A stretch of 64,000 nt of DNA from Pegea sp. RAD2-039 (taxonomy: Eukaryota; Chordata; Thaliacea; Salpida; Salpidae): positions 2,723,001 through 2,787,000 of the forward strand of contig JAQGEQ010000192.1 of NCBI GenBank assembly GCA_034620365.1, in the 5' to 3' direction. Numbering within the stretch: the first letter of the stretch is position 1; the number at the start of each line of letters is the position of its first letter. The notes beneath the pieces were generated by a model. That model saw nothing but the letters and a program-made list of their open reading frames with translations, ran no database searches and had not been told where the DNA came from. Below are positions 1 through 15,412 of this stretch, in pieces. The translations under genes were made by a program, and so were the position numbers.

Positions 1-2608
1 ACGTATAAAAAATAGTAAAAATATAAATAAAACAATAAAAACATAAATATTATTTGGTATTTTGATTTTATTCAATTAAAAGAAATAAGAAAAATATATC
101 AAATAAACATGACAAATAAAAATTTAGAAATAATTAAAATAACACATTTCTCTAATAACCAAAATATGTTTACATAAGATGTAAACTTTACTAGAAAGTC
201 GGCAACGTTGAACCTTAATTGCCGATGGTGGAGAAGAAAATGGCCATCTGCAACTAAAGAATTTTTACCAGCTAGACATTTAAAAATATGTTTATATAGA
301 AGGCTACCTAAATTATAAATTATAATTGAATCAGTGTTTAGGCTAGCTATCTAAAGTATAAAGTGTAACTTTTATTACCTTTATGTTACATATACCAAAC
401 ATTTTATATTTAACTTTTGATCTTAAGGGCACAATTTACAACAAAAAGTATTTTTGATCATACTTGGTATAAAAAGGTGTTTTCAGATTAGCAAAACTTG
501 AAATCATGAGATATATTTTTGATAATTTACTTACTAACAAGTTGCTTTACAAAATGTAGATACTTCTCATATTACTCATAACAATATTAGTCGTTGTATA
601 CAAAGAAGAAGCAAGCTACATTTTCAACTGTTGTTAGAATGTCATCAACATACAAATATTAAAGAGACATGTTATTGGCTTCGAGGTTCGAAAATAGATA
701 AAACCATACAAGGAAAGAAAATATAAGCAGAACAATAACCGATGATGGGAACGAAAGAGTCATAGAAATAAAGCTAAAGAATAGAAAAAACACCTAGATT
801 TTTGTCCTCTTGTCAGACACAAAATTGATCATAAATTATATAAGGTCAAAATTGACACTTTGAATAAGTTTGAATGATATAATAAATCATATATTTTATA
901 CTATCTATAAAATAATAAGATTTTATATTGTCCTGCTATTAAATACTTAGACATCTTCATCTCTCATGATTTAAAATGAACTCACCACGTTAGCATATTT
1001 GAATTGTGTAACAGTATAATATTTTACTGCATATGTAAATGTGTTATCTTGCTTTGTTTGATCGCTATCAGTAGTTCATTATGTAGCTGACCGTAGTGTT
1101 GTTTATTGTTGCATATCGTTGTTATTCGCCGCATTTACAATTGAATAAAACTTGTTTAAAACGTAATCTTTAATAAACCACGTAAACTTTTTGTTGAGAA
1201 CTGGTTCTGTTACTTCATACAAAATTATTAAACTTTTTGAAACCAAAAATATTTAAAGGCTGTTAAGAATTTGCACCGCATCTGTATAGAGTCCTTGCCT
1301 AAAAAGGCATATTTAAAAGCTTATTTTACTTCAAAAATTGTTTACTAGGAAAAGTTTTTCTTGATTAGGCATACTCTTTTATCAAAGCTTATAATTAAAT
1401 CCCTTCAATATAGGCCCCCTTTTCTGGCTTTGTATAAAGTTATTAATGTTTTTAAACTGTTATCATATCTTAATTTCATTGACTTCTGTTCAGATTGCAA
1501 TCCTCTATACGTCCTCAGAAGTTCATTATTTAAAGTTAACCCATTGAACTCAAAGCTTTTTCAACAAGGTTAAAATTTAGGATCTTCTCTACTCTATCAA
1601 TACAAAAATTTAAGTTACCTCTCTTAAACTTTTGCCAAAGTAGTATGATTTCAGTAATTTGTTGATAAGCGATATAAAATGCTTACCACTTTCAACTCAT
1701 TTTTTATCTTATTATTTTTATAATCTTTACTTGCATAAGATTTATTTAATGAGCTACTAATATCGAACTGTTGTAGTTCCTTCATTCTTTTAATCATATC
1801 GTTTTGCGTTCGCTATAAGAGTTATATAATTTACTACTTGCAGCCATACATTAAATGAATAAATAATTTTTAGTTTGTTATGGTTCAGATTTATCAAAAA
1901 CTTTAATCTCTCTTCATTGAAGATTAGTTTAATTAGTAGGGCTGAATTATTTTATTTACGACTGATGATTAAGCAACTTGAACCGTAGATGGGGGCGCTT
2001 ACTGAAAAAATCCAATTTTGTCAACTTAGCACCTCGTAAAGTACATATTAGTATCGTATTTTTTAATAAAGACTTACATGATTAAAGCAATTGTGACACA
2101 ACTTAATAAGCAGCATCGCATTTCTAGAAAGCTTTAAAAATAACAATAAAATCTTAACACTTGTGTAATAGTATCTTATTTCATTGCTAATAATTTAATT
2201 AAAATCATATCTTCGTGGAATAAAGTTTTCAATAGGTATGTACTTGTTAGTTTTTTTATAATGTAAATTCTTTTTCTCACTAGTTAAATGAAAAAGTATT
2301 CTTATGATTTAAAAAAATGGTGCTTATTGATTTCTGCTGTTTGTCCATATTTTCAACCAGTCACAATTATACCATCGAATATATTTATTATCATTTTATT
2401 TAGTTTGAATGAAAGTTTTCTTACATAAAAAAGTAATCAGCTCAATAATTACTAATCGTTCAAAACCTTCTTAAATTATATAGTGAAATGTGTCAATAAA
2501 ACTGTTTTTACTTCAATTACAGGAACATAAAACCATAAATTATTCTTTTAATAGAACCATATCAAATTAAAAGAAAAGCATAAATAATTTCTGTTAAAAT
2601 AAGTTATG
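1..2608. other. AT-rich intergenic, no gene seen
   Basis: Very AT-rich sequence with frequent stops in all frames. The longest open stretch is 70 codons at 1361-1573 and reads as low-complexity Leu/Ile/Phe/Lys, so I do not call it. No tRNA, rRNA or recognisable transposase was seen. The right end abuts the 3' end of the minus-strand astacin gene. Confidence 0.6.
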
Positions 2609-5600
2609 TCAACATCTACCACAAGTTTTTTTGCAGTTTATTCTCATATATATTTCGTATTTCTTGTTCCTACAGTACACAGTCCATGATGAACATGAGC
2701 TAAAATACAAATCTTTGTATAAAAAACAAAAACAAGATTTATCTAAAAAGTACGTAATGAAAGATTAACTGCATACTTACCTCACTTTATCTCTACAAAT
2801 CGGTTTTACAGTTGTAAATCTGGTTGATAAAGTCTTTGTTGATGTTACTTTTGATAATATTGCTTTTGTAGTGGTTTTGCCATATAGTGGTGTTGTCAGC
2901 ATGTTAGAATATGATGTTGTTGTTGGATTTAGAGTCTTACATCTTCGGCAACTCAGTTTGCAATATTTTCGCATCATTTTTTTAAACTTTGACGATTTAC
3001 ATCGACCATTTTTGGCCCAATTCGCACATTTTCTAAACAATAGCTTGTAAAAAAATCAATTTACAAATAGTTTCACAGAAATAGATGATAGCTTTCATTA
3101 ACCAATTCAATGTTACCTTTTTTTGTCTTCACAAGTCACAGAAATAGTCGTTGGGTTTGCTGTTGTTCTTGGTTTTGTTGTTGTAATCTTTAGTTTTGTT
3201 GTTGTAATCTTTGGTTTTGTTGTTGTAGTCTTCGGTTTTGTTGTTGTAGTCTTCGGTTTTGCTGTTGTAGTCTTTAGTTTTGTTGTTGTAGTTTTTGGTT
3301 TTGTTGTTGTAGTTTTTGGTTTTGTTGTCGTAGTTTTTGGTTTTGTTGTTGTAGTTTTTGGTTTTGTTGTCGTAGTTTTTGGTTTTGTTGTTGTAGTTTT
3401 TGGTTTTGTTGTTGTAGTTTTTGGTTTTGTTGTTGTAGTTTTTGGTTTTGTTGTTGTCTTTGGCCTTGTTATTGAATTGATACAAAATCCACAGCTCAAA
3501 GGACAATTTACCCTCATGTAAGTAGGATGGTATAAGCAAATACCTCTACTCTTCCAAAATGGACATGTTCTGTTTTTTTATATGATTGAAAAAATCGAAC
3601 ATAAATTTAGCAAACATTTTTGATTGAAGCAATATTCTAACTGAACAACAATATACTAACCTTTTTAGATCTCTACATCTGGCAGTTGGTGTCGTTGTAA
3701 CAATTTTAGTTGTAGTTATTGGTTTTTGTGTTGATGGATTACATAACTTACAACTTTTCTTACAAATTCTACTCATACTTGTTTTGTACCGTGGATTAGT
3801 ACAATAACCTTTTCTTTTCTTCTCAGCACAAAATCTATAGTAACAAAACCATCTTTGTTAAATCAATTTACATTTAAACACCATCGCTTTAAATAGATTA
3901 AAATGCTACAGATAAAAACTATATTTATATTTTATTATGATTGAAATTTGTTAAATAATATAAATTTAGGTTATTTTACGTGTAGGCATCGAAGCATTTT
4001 GTCATAGTTTTTGTAGTTGGCGTTAGCGTTGGTTTTGGTTTTTTGACATCTTTTAAGCAAGCCCCACATGTTTCGGGACACTTTTTTCGAGTAGAAACTT
4101 CTGCGCATTTTCCAAACGACTTTAAGGATTCACAACTTCTATATAATTCATAAAATTATTTAAAATAATCATCTGAAGAATTTAGAAAATAGATCAACAA
4201 ACCCTTTACTCATTTTGTCTCTACACTTCACCAGATTAAATTCTTGCTTTGCTTTTTTGAAATAGTTTGCTAAAAGTTTTCATTAAATTGAAACAAAAAT
4301 GTTTTTTTTTGCAAAATAACAACCTGAGCATGAATACATTTTGTTAATTTGAACAATGTCTTCATATGAAAAGTCATCTGCTTTCCAGATTTTTTCACCA
4401 TCTCTAATTACGTAATAAAACCCAATTCAACATATTAAGTTTCGTTGCAAACAAATTTACTTAGTTAACAAAGTAGACTTTCCGTTTGAAGTAAATGTGC
4501 TTGATGAATAATGCATCACTGAGTAGATATCATAAGGAGATTTGTAACTATCCCACTTGTAACCAGGCATCTTAACAAAACCATCTTTTCCTAAAAGTAT
4601 TTTAATGAAATAAAACCATTTCAAACCTCAGTTTTACCTTCTTCTGTGACGTTGCGTAAGAACACATTGACGTATCGATCCCGGTCAGGTCTTGACTGCT
4701 CATGATCAAAGCCAAGAGCATGCATCATTTCATGAATAACAATTCTGTAAGTAAGACATCCTGGCCCTAAGTATATCTGCAGAGAAATTAAGTTTTAGAA
4801 TACTTTAAGCTTTGAAGTGGTCAGTTACTCACAGGTTGACCAGGAAAGATATTTCCAACATATGAAGCACAACCTGAAGACTTGGTAAACTTCACATAAA
4901 AATTCTGTTTTGATTTTTTGGGCTCAAAACGTATACAAGTTTTTCTCTTAAAACTTTTGATTGATTTTCTAACCACTTTTCTCATTTGTGAAGCTTTTCA
5001 AAGAAATAATAAATTTATTCATAAAACTTCTTTTATGTAATTATGTCAAATCACACTATAGTTTTATTTTATTTTATTTATTTGACAAATATAAACAAAA
5101 TTATTTTCTTATTAAATAGTTTTTTGGTAATTATTTCTCTGATGTTCTATCAATTAGATTAAAGATACAAATAATTGAATTTGTTCTTACTGTTCACAAG
5201 AAAGGTTTAAAACTTGACTTACATGTATCTTTACCAAACACATATGGAACTATGTAATTGTTTTTTATTTTATATTGCTTCCAGAGATAATTTTCTTTAT
5301 ACGCAGCACGCTTTTGGCGTTTTGATACAATTTTGTTTGACGGTTTTATACCAAACTTTTCAAAAAACTGCTCATAATTTAAATCTTTAAAAGAAATGTT
5401 TTACCATCATAGTTTATCACAGCAATAAAAAAAACCTGATATAACCAAGTCAGAAAAAGTCCCTTTTGTAATACATTTGCAAGTGAGACACCCTTTACTG
5501 TCTCTAATTCTTCCTAAGGGGCAGCAAGATTCACACTGATCTATACCAGGGCAATTATTTGCATCTTTTTCCCATCTTTCGTTTTCATGCATATCAACTG

Positions 5601-6139
5601 AAATAATTTTAGGTTTTGTAGTTGGGTTCGTTCTAAAAGAATTTTTCTTGTAAATGTCTTTTTTTTCTAAATCTACCTTTTAATCGCACTTCATCATCGT
5701 GTTCTTCATCATTCAGGCAATCACAATTCAAACATCCGTATTCATCACGTGTTCTACCCCAACGACAGCAGTTGATACAACTTTTTATGCCTGGACAGCC
5801 TGTTCCGTCAACTTGGACGTCATATGGTGTATATTTGTCTAGGCAAAGCAAATTTTTATGATTAAATAGAAAGTAAACGTTTATAGATTAAAACTTACTT
5901 TTCGTTTCTTTGCCTGAGGGTATGAATGACTGTAATGCTTGAGAAAAACCTGTGAAATTTTGCTATAATATCAAGTTCAATGATTTTGGAATAAATAACA
6001 AAATATTTTTTCTAAAATTTCACTGTCAATTGAGGAAATATCTCTTCATATTTACATCAAATTAGAAATATCTAAAAATAAGAAAACACTTACACAAAAA
6101 TATCAAATAGATTCTAACTACCCTTAATCGAAAAATCAT
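2609..6139 (-). CDS. Secreted astacin metalloprotease with two antistasin-like and five ShK modules
   Basis: Fifteen exons: 6094-6139, 5899-5949, 5677-5838, 5436-5597, 5223-5384, 4833-4993, 4638-4776, 4461-4590, 4324-4403, 4203-4269, 3980-4138, 3661-3834, 3117-3569, 2781-3032, 2609-2699. All phases match and give 762 residues. Order seen: hydrophobic N-terminus suggesting a signal peptide; two CPG..C..CC antistasin-like modules (about 45-70 and 98-125); a furin-like RQKR site near 165; the astacin catalytic domain with [12 protein letters not shown] zinc site at about 263 and Met-turn SVMHY near 318; five six-cysteine ShK modules (about 378-412, 436-470, 493-527, 645-680, 729-762). A Thr/Lys/Pro repeat linker separates ShK3 and ShK4. 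The family consists of secreted zinc endopeptidases. ShK modules are known partners of astacins; the antistasin-like pair in front is unusual. Substrate unknown. The start is the first ATG of a signal-like exon. Confidence 0.9.
3150..3470 (-). repeat. Coding 21-nt minisatellite (KPKTTTT units)
   Basis: About fourteen near-identical 21-nt units lie inside the ShK3-ShK4 exon of the astacin gene. Each encodes a seven-residue KPKTTTT-type unit, with drift to KLKTTTA and KPKITTT at the C-terminal end. The translated tract is a likely O-glycosylated, extended spacer, a role inferred from its Thr/Pro richness. The repeat happens to be open in other frames and on the other strand, which produces false ORFs there. 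Confidence 0.85.
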
Positions 6140-9074
6140 TTCACTTTGAATCGTCAATACAAAGTTAGTTTTATTTTTCTATAAAAAGAAAAAAATATCA
6201 ATATGCGAACATAACAGTGCAAAGAGAATTATCGATCCTAGATTTTAAATAAATCTTCTAAAACTTAATTGAAATTAAAATAGAAATTCCTTAAGACCAT
6301 TAAAAAAATTAAAGCATAAAAAATTTAAACTGACAATAAAATTTAAAGTATATGCGTTTATAAATAACCACAGGCTTTTTCTTATCGTTTAATCATTATT
6401 GTAAGATCAACTTCAATAATTGTTGCTTTTATTACTTGAATGGATCGCTTATCTTTTACTATAATTTGATAAAAACAGCATATATATATGTGTACGTACC
6501 TGTATAAGCCGTGAATTTCATGTGGCTTTTACCTAAAATTCTTATGCTACATAAAAGATGTTCTAATGATTATATTACAACAACCTTTTGACTATCACAA
6601 AAATTAATTAGAGTTCTATGTTGTTTATAATTGAAAAACTGTTGATAAGAGTAAAAACTCTAAAATAGCATTATTAAAATAATGAAACAAAGTAATAATT
6701 TTTGTTTTCCACTGTTTTACTTATTAAACAAATTCTGAAGGATTTTTTTATCAAATCTTTCAATCTGTAGGAGCACGTAAACTATCATACAAATAAGTGC
6801 TAATAGCAAATTATACGAGTATCCTTGGTTATAAATCACAGTATCTGTTTGCATCGGGTATACTATTTGTATGTTTTGAAATTTATGGTGAAACATATTT
6901 GCAGGTAAAAACTGTCTATTAAAAACTACTGGTAATCATTTCCAATGATATATTTTTTCAATGTTTTAGCGAGTTAATGTGCAACAAAGTTAAAAAAAAT
7001 ATCCGTAAAATTTCTTAAACTTTTTAATGTATAATAGAAGCCCTATGTATCGAATTACTAAAAATGATAAAACATTTTAAGAACTAACTTATTTTGCTTG
7101 AATGAATACTGTCATCATTTATTGTATAAGGACAACTCTATTTTTATTATGTAACTTTTTATTTCATAAAAATCAGATTTAAGCTTCAAAATTAAAGTAT
7201 TTAATAACCTATGTTTTAAATATAATATAAGTTGATGTATTTTATCCAAAATATTTCCTTTTAAGCGACATTATCTCATCTATTGAACTTATTTAAACAA
7301 ACACAAAGGAGGGTGCCTGAAAAGAACACAAATAATAATTATTATATATAATTAAGTTCGAAATGTAGGAAGAAAAAGATGTAACACGTGGCATTTAATT
7401 AGTACCCATACATTATAACAGTGAATAATTACCTGGAATGATAAATATATAAAAAGTCAAAAATAATCATGGTTTTGAAATAACAATGTTGGCAATATTG
7501 AAGCAGTTCGACATCTGCACGATAGATTCTGACATGGGAATGTGTGATGGTAGCTTTCAAGTTTAAATGTGTGGTATAAGAAAAAATTTACTTTGATCGC
7601 CAACTCTACCAACTATTTTCGCTTTTCTATTTTTTGAATATATGAAATCATAATAAATAGTATAAATTATTCTGTTTCCTATTTTTGAAGTAAGATTTAC
7701 TTTGTATTAAAAGAGATTCTATTTACATCATTTTTATGCTTTTCATCTGAGCAAACAGTTTTCAACAAAGTTGTATGCAAATTTTACTTTTGAAAATTAC
7801 TAAAAGTAAAGTATTCTTAACTTCTTGTAAGAGTTCTTAAAACTCATACATTTTTTGCGATTAATTATATAGAATATATACTAATATAGCATAAGCATGT
7901 AGAATTATCAAATTATTCAAACAAACTTTATTTTATGTATTAATGGCCAATTATCTTAATTTTAGCTCAGAGCTTACAATTATATTGTTTACGCTTATAC
8001 TCTAAGCTGGTCTAATTTTAAAAATTATCATAATAAAAATCTATCCATAATTCCGAGTTGTATAACTTTGGTTTCATTTTAGAGTTTTGTTTAGATAAAC
8101 TAAAATACTACAAAAGTAAATTAAAAATGAAAGAAATCATATAAGATTATAAAACTAATAAAAACTCTATTGGAAATAGTTGTATGATTTTTAGTTTAAT
8201 TTTAAATGTGAAAAAATTACTTTTTTAAATTTATTTTAAGAAAAATTGGTTTAAAGATATATTGTTAAAACTCCAAAAAGTAGCTTGGTCTTCATTTTTT
8301 TAAATTTTGAACTCAGACAAAACGAACAGCGTTCCTTTAAATGTTTGTTTATTATATCAAGTATGATAAATTCCAAGCCTAATAACGATGAAACATTTTT
8401 ATTGTTTTCTTTTAATATTTTAATGAACCAACAGGGAAATTACATAGAGTTGATTTAATTTATTTAATTAAGCAATTATTTTATATAATTAAAAAAACTA
8501 TATAATTAATTAATTTAATTAACTAAATTTGGTTAATTTGAAGATACTTATTATAACAGATAGCTTATACAAAATATTTTGTGATAATTTTGTACTTATG
8601 ATTACTATAAAAGATTAGAAATATCCTAGATATTTTTGATTGTATAAAATTTATATAAATATCATTATTATACTAAGTAATTTTGCATAAAGATATATAA
8701 AGGCATAATTTTGAATCTAAGGTTACATTTAACTAAAAGCAAATGTTATTATTAAGTGTAATTTTTAGAGTTTCTTTATTTTGAGCTGTTATAATTTTTT
8801 AAGCTTTTGCCTACTAATTTTCACTAAGTAATAAATTGCTAAAAGAAATTGGTTAAGAGTTTATTTTCTATATAAAAGCTGTTTTTATAATTTTTTATGT
8901 TATTTGATCATTATTTCAACTTTACATTTTTCTTTTTTGCAAGTTTATTTACAAATATTTATGTTTGACATAATCCAAAATCTTTAAATTTATTTTAATA
9001 ATCTTTGGTTTGTTCAGATCACTTTTTAGTTACAGCCTTTGTAATTTCAAAAATAGAACTTTAAAGGTGTGTCA
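6140..9074. other. AT-rich intergenic spacer
   Basis: No gene supported. The stretch at 8446-8522 is almost pure A/T with overlapping TTAATTAA-type palindromes. A short open patch of more balanced base use near 7486-7571 has no splice context or recognisable similarity. It should contain the promoters of the astacin (minus) and C2H2 (plus) genes, but no promoter element can be fixed by eye. Confidence 0.5.
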
Positions 9075-10529
9075 ATGAATTGTAGGATGTGCAACAAATT
9101 GTTTTCCACGAAAAAGGGAAATTATTTCGCTGATGTTTTGATACACTTTACTAGTTTCCATTCCAGGTATTCTATAAATCAAAAAATTTTTCATCAAGAA
9201 ATATTAGTAAATGATTTTATAGAATTTTTGAAGTTGATGAAACAATAAATTCACCAGAGCAAGATATATCTGCTCCATTAGAAGATGCATCAAACCAAAT
9301 CTTAAATGTTTTAAAGTGCCCAGACATCAATAACTTTGATGGTAAGACTATTCAAGAAAAATTATTAAAAATTGATTAATCTATATTTGTTTTAGGTTTG
9401 CTACCAGATAGTTGTATACCAGAAGAGCTATGTACTTTTCTCAAACTAAGAGGTTTATTTGCAGCATTCTAAAATAACTAGATTAATTTTTTATTAAATC
9501 AAAAAGGAAATATTTTCTTACTTTTTCTATAAACATTTATTTTAATAACTTTATCTTCAGATTATGTTTACATTTGTTCTATTTATAGATCTTCCTCTAA
9601 CTCGTGCTCCTTCTAAACCATATGAATGTTTATATTGTGGATTTTTTTGTAAAAGTATCTACAAAGGAGTGGTTCACCTGAGAAATAAACATAAATGCGC
9701 CTTAGGAGGCGATTATGCTTTGAGACATGGTTATTATAATACTTATCAGTTGTTATTATAAATTGTATATGAATAGTGAACAAAGAAAATTATCTTTAAG
9801 TGCTTTGATGTACTTTGCAAAACTTTAAGAATTTTGTTTTAGGGTATTATATTTCTTCAACACAATATAATGAATAACACTTCTATCTGTAATACTTCTA
9901 TCTTAAAATACGATTAAATTGATAACTTATTTATTTATTTAGAGGAACCACAGATTAAAACAAGAAGGCAAAAAATGCTGTTAGAAAATAAAGAAACTGT
10001 TGAAGATGGTTTTCAATCGAACTCTAAAAGTAAAAAAATATCAAAAAGTTCTAACGAATCAATACCAAATGAAGAAACGACATCAACTGATGATAAGAAA
10101 AAATTATCTTGTGTCTCATGTGTCTGTTGTGATAATCAGAATGATGTTGAATTGTTAGATCAAAACTCAAATATCATCACTTCTCACAATAATCTTCCAA
10201 ATAATTTGTCTAAAAAATCCTTCAAATCGAACAAAATAGAAAAAACTGGTGCTGAAAACATCGTTAGTAACGAATGTAGTAGTAGTAACTCTTTAGAAAG
10301 CTGCTCGCTTCATTCTAATCCTGCAAAGAAGTCCAAATTAAACCTTAGTTTGTCTCAAACTATTTGTTGGGATTTCAACTTAGAAAAAAAAAGTCACAAA
10401 AGTAAAAACATCAGAAAGAAAATCGTACGTAGAGACGGTATATGGATGCATGCAGGAAGCAAATCTGCTTTGCAACAGAAACCTTATTCGAGTCATCGCG
10501 TGTCTGGAAAAACTAATAATTACTGTTAA
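9075..10529 (+). CDS. Two-finger C2H2 zinc finger protein
   Basis: Five exons: 9075-9166, 9223-9341, 9396-9452, 9589-9729, 9943-10529. Phases close and give 331 residues. Finger 1 starts at the N-terminus (C3, C6, then H..H near 24-29) and has a longer spacing than the classic finger. Finger 2 is canonical: C103-x2-C106-x12-H119-x4-H124, preceded by PYEC as in typical C2H2 fingers. The rest is polar, Ser/Lys/Asn-rich and probably disordered, with a Cys cluster CVSCVCC near residue 185 and a basic C-terminus containing KKIVRRDG. A nuclear nucleic-acid-binding role is inferred only from the fingers. The exon 4 donor (CATG|GTTATT) is weak and chosen on phase. I do not recognise an orthologue. 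Confidence 0.7.
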
Positions 10530-11982
10530 TAGCGCTTTTTGAATTTGTTGAAGAGTTATTAATCTGCATAGAAATATTTTTCATATACTGTGAAAGTTCT
10601 TTTTACCTCCAGTTACTTTATTTAAGATTTTTGTATTGACTAATTTGTACATCAATTTTTCGAGACGATTGCTGAAAGTGATTTTTTTCGTTTTTTATTT
10701 ATACTTTTTTTGTTAATTCATTCTTATTTGTTCTTTTGGTTATTTTACACTTAAGAGGTTGTAATGTTATCGATTATATTAAAACGATAACTATACATTT
10801 GTTGTTGTTTTTTCTTCAGGATTCTGCAGTTGATTAGACAAAGTTTATTTCTAGCGTGGAAGATATCTTCTTCAACTATGAATAAGTTCTCCACTATCTT
10901 GTGGTTACTTCAAGAAAAGTAACGGCTATGAGAACCCTGACAGATAGTCTGCTGATCTAAATGTCAAGTTACTGGGCCGTGTCAAAGAACAGCGATAATG
11001 GACATATTTTAGCAGATGCTACTTTTCACTATAATTAAAACCTAAGCGTAGACAAGAAGAAAGTAACTGATGTCAAATCTAAGCCAATAAACATTATTAG
11101 TTTGAACATTTTACCTAAAATCCTTAAGTTACAAATAGGCAATCTTCAATATTATTCTTTTATGAATTGTAATCAACAGATGTGACTAATCTCTGACATA
11201 AGCTTTAGTGATAACTATGAAATTTTATTTTTAAGAATAAATATTTATGAGTGATAAGAATTACATTAAAATAAATTAAGAGCTTTAAAGCATTTTAAAT
11301 AATAAACATTTTGAAGTAGGCTATTTTGTGCACAAGAACATATTCGTATATTAGGGAAATTTACCAGATAAAAATACAGAAAGTTATTGAAAGTATTTTA
11401 CATACATTCAAAAAATTAATAAATATTACTTTGCTTTTAAAAAGTCATGAAAATGTTTATTTGTTAACATTTAAAAATATATATAAATATATATATAAAC
11501 ATAAAAAAAATGATTCATTAATTTTGTATGTGATGAAACAAAATACTTAAATTATATATTTTGTAAATTATCTAATCAAATTTGTAAACAATATTTCTAT
11601 GATAATTTATAATTATTTTTTTCTAGATCGTTATTTTTCTTGCTAGTAATACCTAAATATTATACATTTGAATAAAATTGCATTTTAAACTATAGAAATA
11701 ATTTTATATAAGTTTGATAAATTTAAGGTCTATTTTTATTAAACATTATTTGACAGTTAACATTATTATTGTTTCTAGATTAAGTAAAATTATTGCCAAA
11801 ACTTTGTAAAATTCTTTATATTTTTGATACTTGTTAGTGGTTATATAAATATCTTTATAATGTTTGTTTTGTTATTATCTTAAAATTTATTATTTTTAAC
11901 CATAAATGATTTTTCTGAAAGAATGTCAAAGTTACTTATTTTATCTTTTATAGTGTCCTTAAATAACTTTCTTTATCTATAA
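10530..11982. other. Intergenic spacer / probable 3' UTR of the C2H2 gene
   Basis: The first 500 nt has a less extreme base composition than the surrounding spacers and may be 3' UTR. The remainder is AT-rich. An open run at 11326-11550 codes for low-complexity Ile/Lys/Tyr residues and is not supported as a gene. A polypyrimidine-AG acceptor-like site lies at about 11943-11953, thirty nucleotides before the spastin ATG. Confidence 0.45.
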
Positions 11983-14350
<2,368 letters not shown>

Positions 14351-15412
14351 TCTCTAATATTTTATGCAACAAACTATTTTTAACAACTTTTGTTTTTGAT
14401 TATCATCGTCGCCTACAAAATACTTATATAATTTGTGTGATTATCCAACAATTTCATGTTTGTCGTTTTGTTTATATATTCCAATAATTTTTTGATCTTA
14501 TAACAAATATTTTTGTAGCAATAAAAATTTTTTTGGTAAGTCAATCAAATCTCTACTTTTTATAAACTCTTTCAGCTAAATTTTTAGTTTAATAATTATT
14601 ACTAATCAAAAATATATTTATTAATATTATAACTATCAACATGTAGTCTTTCACGTTTAGCTGAATCTTATGTTTAGATATTTATAGCAAAATCTTTCAT
14701 TAGTAAAATTATTAAAAGATAAAAAATGTCCTTAGAAGATTTTATCTATTAGAAAACTTATGATCAAATTTGATTTGGTAATTCTGTGATTTAGATTGAA
14801 AACAGAGAAGTACCTATTATGACAGAGGTAGTTTCCTTTTAATTTTAAGTATATAGCAAATATATTTTCATCAAAAAAAGTTTCAAAAACAACTTTGCAG
14901 CAAATATGATAAATCTTAGTAAAAGATGAAATAATCTTTATAAATTACACACAAATTTTTTATTCATACGTCATAATATAGAAAAAATGTTAATAAGTTT
15001 TTGCTACTTTATATTTATTGATATTAATTGTAGTTGAATATGTAGAAGAAATTATTTCCCTGTTAATAAATTATCTAAATGTTAATATCTATTCATATTT
15101 CATCTTCATTCTGTTTGTTGTTTAAAGGTAATATTGTTTTGAAATGTTTCTGTTTCTTTTATTGTTTATAAGTTTGTAAATATTTTTTTATTTAGTTACA
15201 TTACAAAACTGTTTTTTTTTGAAATTTTTGATTAGCTTTTTATTAATGTAGGCTACTTTAATAAAATTATTTAAGTAAATCTTATTAATAGGCTTTATAT
15301 GTTTTTTAAAATATTACTCAGTTTAATATCAATCAAGGTTATTTGAAGTATTTGATTAATTAATCAATAAAATTGACTTAAAGATTAGATCAAGTATTCT
15401 AACCAAGACAAT
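14351..15412. other. AT-rich intergenic spacer
   Basis: Nothing gene-like seen. It contains the spastin 3' UTR and presumably the promoter of the next plus-strand gene. Confidence 0.5.

Noticed and set aside
1361..1573. 70-codon plus-strand frame
   Set aside because: No ATG context or family resemblance; composition matches random AT-rich sequence.
3123..3521. 132-codon open frame on the plus strand (VVVxFGF repeats) and a second minus-strand frame at 3129-3539
   Set aside because: Shadows of the 21-nt coding repeat in the astacin gene; a repeat unit divisible by three stays open in other frames.
11326..11550. 74-codon plus-strand frame
   Set aside because: Low-complexity Ile/Lys/Tyr translation of A/T-rich DNA between genes.
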